A DNA stretch of 7,926 nt from an uncultured Lachnospiraceae bacterium (GTDB lineage: Bacteria > Bacillota > Clostridia > Lachnospirales > Lachnospiraceae). The notes under the pieces were generated by a model. It saw only the letters and a list, made by a program, of their open reading frames with translations. It did no database searches and was not told the DNA's origin. Location of the stretch: contig CAMWXF010000066.1 in assembly GCA_947178115.1 (NCBI GenBank), forward strand, positions 1-7,926. The letters are read 5' to 3'. Position numbers and translations under genes: made by a program. How positions within the stretch are numbered: position 1 is the first letter of the stretch; every line of letters begins with the position of its first letter. Shown here piece after piece: positions 5,954-7,926 of the stretch.

Positions 5954-7495
5954 TTATTTCACCAACAACGACTTCCCAGTCATCTCTTCCGGCTGCTCCA
6001 TACCCATAAGCTCAATGAGCGTAGGCACGATATCCGCCAGACATCCGCCCTCTCTCAATTTATAAGCCGGATCCGCATTGACCAGAATAAACGGCACCGG
6101 ATTCGTAGTATGCGCCGTGAAAGGTGCTCCCGTCTCGTAATCTATGAGCTGCTCCGCATTGCCGTGGTCGGCACAGATAAACATCACGCCATCCACTTCC
6201 TTAATAGCTTCTACCGCACGTCCGACACACTCATCCACTGCCTCCACAGCCTTAATCGCCGCTTCTTCCACTCCCGTATGCCCTACCATATCGGGATTTG
6301 CAAAGTTGATGATAATCACGTCGTACTCACCGGACTTAATGCAGCCCACCAGCTTGTCACAAACTTCATAAGCACTCATCTGAGGCTTTAAGTCATAAGT
6401 CGCCACATCCTTCGGAGAATTAACAAGGATTCTCTCCTCACCCTCGTTGGGTTCTTCCACACCGCCGTTGAAGAAGAATGTTACATGTGCGTATTTCTCC
6501 GTCTCTGCCAGTCTCGCCTGTTTCATATGATTTGCCGCAAGCCACTCGCCGAATGTATTGGTTACTGCGATCTTGTGGAATGCCACTTCTTTATTCGGGA
6601 TTGTAGGATCATAATCCGAGAAACATACATAGGTAAGATCCAGTTTCTTCTCTCTTGCAAAACCTTTGAAATCATCGTCACAGAAGCTTCTGGTAATCTC
6701 TCTTGCTCTGTCGGGACGGAAATTAAAGAAAATAACGGAATCACCATCCTTGATCGTTGCAACCGGCTCACCGTTTTTCTTCACCACGGTAGGTTTCACA
6801 AACTCGTCCGTCTCTTCTCTGTCATAGGATGCCTGAATGCCTTCCGCAGCGCCTGCCGCCTCAAGTCCTTCGCCCTTGGTAAGTGCGATATATGCTTTCT
6901 CTACTCTGTCATAGTTGTTATCCCTGTCCATAGCGTAGTAACGTCCTGTTACGGTTGCCACTTCACCCACGCCGATCTTCTTCATCTCCTGCTCTAAGTC
7001 TTCCACAAAGCCCTTGCCGCTGGCCGGAGGTGTGTCACGACCATCCAGGAAAGCATGTACATACACTTTGCTCAGGTTGTTTCTTTTAGCAAGCTCCAAC
7101 AGTCCGTAGAGATGCGTATTATGGCTGTGTACGCCGCCGTCAGACAACAGCCCGAACATATGCAGTGAAGAATCGTTTTTCTTACAGTTATTTACAGCAT
7201 CCAGAAGCGCAGGATTCTCGAAGAAGGTGCCGTCCTGAATCTCCTTGGTGATTCTCGTAAGTTCCTGATATACGATGCGCCCTGCACCCATATTCAGATG
7301 TCCTACCTCGGAGTTACCCATCTGTCCGTCGGGAAGACCTACTGCCATACCGCTGGCATTACCTTTCACAAAAGGACACTCCGCCATGAGACTGTCCATC
7401 ACAGGCGTCTTCGCTTCCGCCACCGCGTTGCCCTGTGTCTTCTCATTCAGGCCGTAGCCGTCAAGAATCATTAATACTGCCGGTTTTTTTGTCAT
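5954..7495 (-). CDS. gpmI: 2,3-bisphosphoglycerate-independent phosphoglycerate mutase
   Basis: This 513-aa cytoplasmic enzyme interconverts 3- and 2-phosphoglycerate in glycolysis and gluconeogenesis through a phosphoserine intermediate, using two Mn ions. It belongs to the alkaline phosphatase superfamily. Visible active-site features are Asp12 (LDGYGL), the phosphorylated Ser62 (GQMGNSEVGH), HAFLDGRDTPP, the arginine motif FRPDRARE, Asp402 and His406 (NPDMVGHTG), Asp443 and His444 (ADHGNAEQ), and His462 (TAHTTNPVP). The length is normal for the family and nothing is missing. The ATG at 7495 has AAGGAGG nine bases upstream, and the stop codon of the preceding gene is part of that site (TAAGGAGG). 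This indicates an operon with coupled translation. An intrinsic terminator follows the stop. Confidence 0.99.
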   Translation of the reverse strand: MTKKPAVLMILDGYGLNEKTQGNAVAEAKTPVMDSLMAECPFVKGNASGMAVGLPDGQMGNSEVGHLNMGAGRIVYQELTRITKEIQDGTFFENPALLDAVNNCKKNDSSLHMFGLLSDGGVHSHNTHLYGLLELAKRNNLSKVYVHAFLDGRDTPPASGKGFVEDLEQEMKKIGVGEVATVTGRYYAMDRDNNYDRVEKAYIALTKGEGLEAAGAAEGIQASYDREETDEFVKPTVVKKNGEPVATIKDGDSVIFFNFRPDRAREITRSFCDDDFKGFAREKKLDLTYVCFSDYDPTIPNKEVAFHKIAVTNTFGEWLAANHMKQARLAETEKYAHVTFFFNGGVEEPNEGEERILVNSPKDVATYDLKPQMSAYEVCDKLVGCIKSGEYDVIIINFANPDMVGHTGVEEAAIKAVEAVDECVGRAVEAIKEVDGVMFICADHGNAEQLIDYETGAPFTAHTTNPVPFILVNADPAYKLREGGCLADIVPTLIELMGMEQPEEMTGKSLLVK

Positions 7496-7509
7496 AATTG
7501 TTTTCCTCC

Positions 7510-7926
7510 TTAATAGTCAATCTCCCACTCATGCTCGCCGCCCCAGTCGCCGATGGCGTTGGTGGTGATTCCCTCTTGTGTGGTCACTTTGGTGTCAAAC
7601 CGATAATTCATCTGCGGCACATACTCGCCGCCTATCTTCACATTACTGTACAAATACTGCACTGTATATTCTGTCTTAGAATCCTCTCCGCTATCCACAG
7701 CCGGCTCATAGGAAATAACACTCCGCTGTACGCCGTCATCCTCCTGCTTCGTACCCCAGACCTTGATGATTCCCTGATGATTATCATAATCTTCTTCGCT
7801 CAGGAAATAGAACCGGATCTTATCGTCCTCCCGATGCAACATAAGCTGTTCTCTGTTCACCGGAATATAAATGGAGCCTTCCCAGTAACCGGAGTTTTCT
7901 TCAATAAAACTGTCTCTGATCTGCTG
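7510..7926 (-). CDS. Unidentified protein, C-terminal 138 codons only
   Basis: The frame is open from the TAA at 7510-7512 to the right edge, so the true start lies outside the window. The GTG at 7858-7860 is an internal valine codon (reading IPVNREQ) and should not be taken as a start. The visible part is rich in charged and aromatic residues with alternating beta-type patterns (KIRFYFLSEEDYD, YTVQYLYSNVKIGG) and ends in GGEHEWEIDY. No membrane segment, cysteine or catalytic motif is evident. I do not recognise the family. The gene is 14 bases upstream of gpmI and shares its stop codon with the gpmI ribosome binding site, so the two are very probably co-transcribed. Whether the products are functionally linked cannot be told. 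Confidence 0.85.
   Translation of the reverse strand, partial: QQIRDSFIEENSGYWEGSIYIPVNREQLMLHREDDKIRFYFLSEEDYDNHQGIIKVWGTKQEDDGVQRSVISYEPAVDSGEDSKTEYTVQYLYSNVKIGGEYVPQMNYRFDTKVTTQEGITTNAIGDWGGEHEWEIDY

Noticed and set aside
7858..7860. GTG as the start of a 116-aa protein
   Set aside because: The frame stays open upstream to the window edge and no ribosome binding site precedes the GTG, so the gene is simply cut by the right edge.

Overview
The window looks like chromosomal DNA from an anaerobic Firmicute, most likely a Lachnospiraceae-type Clostridium relative. This is inferred from strong AGGAGG-type ribosome binding sites, a YtrA-type GntR regulator next to a permease with a YHS(L/V)P-type motif, a Clostridia-like independent phosphoglycerate mutase, and a secreted Asn/Thr-rich Ig-like protein. 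All credible genes are on the minus strand, so the window is read from right to left. No rRNA, tRNA, CRISPR array or transposase gene was seen.

Right part (7926 to about 5895): the C-terminal 138 codons of an unidentified protein run in from the right edge. They are followed 14 bases later by gpmI, a glycolytic enzyme, which ends in a good intrinsic terminator. The stop codon of the unknown gene lies inside the gpmI ribosome binding site, so the two are probably co-translated.

Middle intergenic stretch (about 5894 to 5267): this non-coding region holds two separate palindromic elements. Element A spans 5434-5569. Element B spans 5619-5849 and is flanked by a 9-bp direct repeat that could be a target-site duplication. 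Next comes a near-consensus promoter (TTGACA-17-TATACT) whose -10 box overlaps a perfect 13-bp inverted repeat. A run of nine G (on the transcript) lies between that repeat and the first gene.

Left part (5266 to 1): a five-gene operon reminiscent of Bacillus subtilis ytrABCDEF. In order it encodes a GntR/YtrA-family repressor, a YtrB-like ABC ATPase, a large multi-spanning permease with a long C-terminal soluble domain, a MacB/YtrE-type ABC ATPase, and a secreted Ig-like (COG1361-like) protein that runs off the left edge. The inverted repeat contains AGTGTA-N13-TACACT, which matches the operator I recall for YtrA. A simple model is that the repressor shuts off its own operon by covering the promoter, and that envelope stress or a cell-wall-active compound relieves this. 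The first ATPase and permease would form one transporter. The second ATPase probably works with an FtsX/MacB-type permease outside the window, with the secreted protein as its outer accessory. A secondary promoter seems to precede the second ATPase.

The most interesting items are the operator-promoter architecture with its G9 tract, the two palindromic elements, and the secreted protein embedded in a ytr-like operon.
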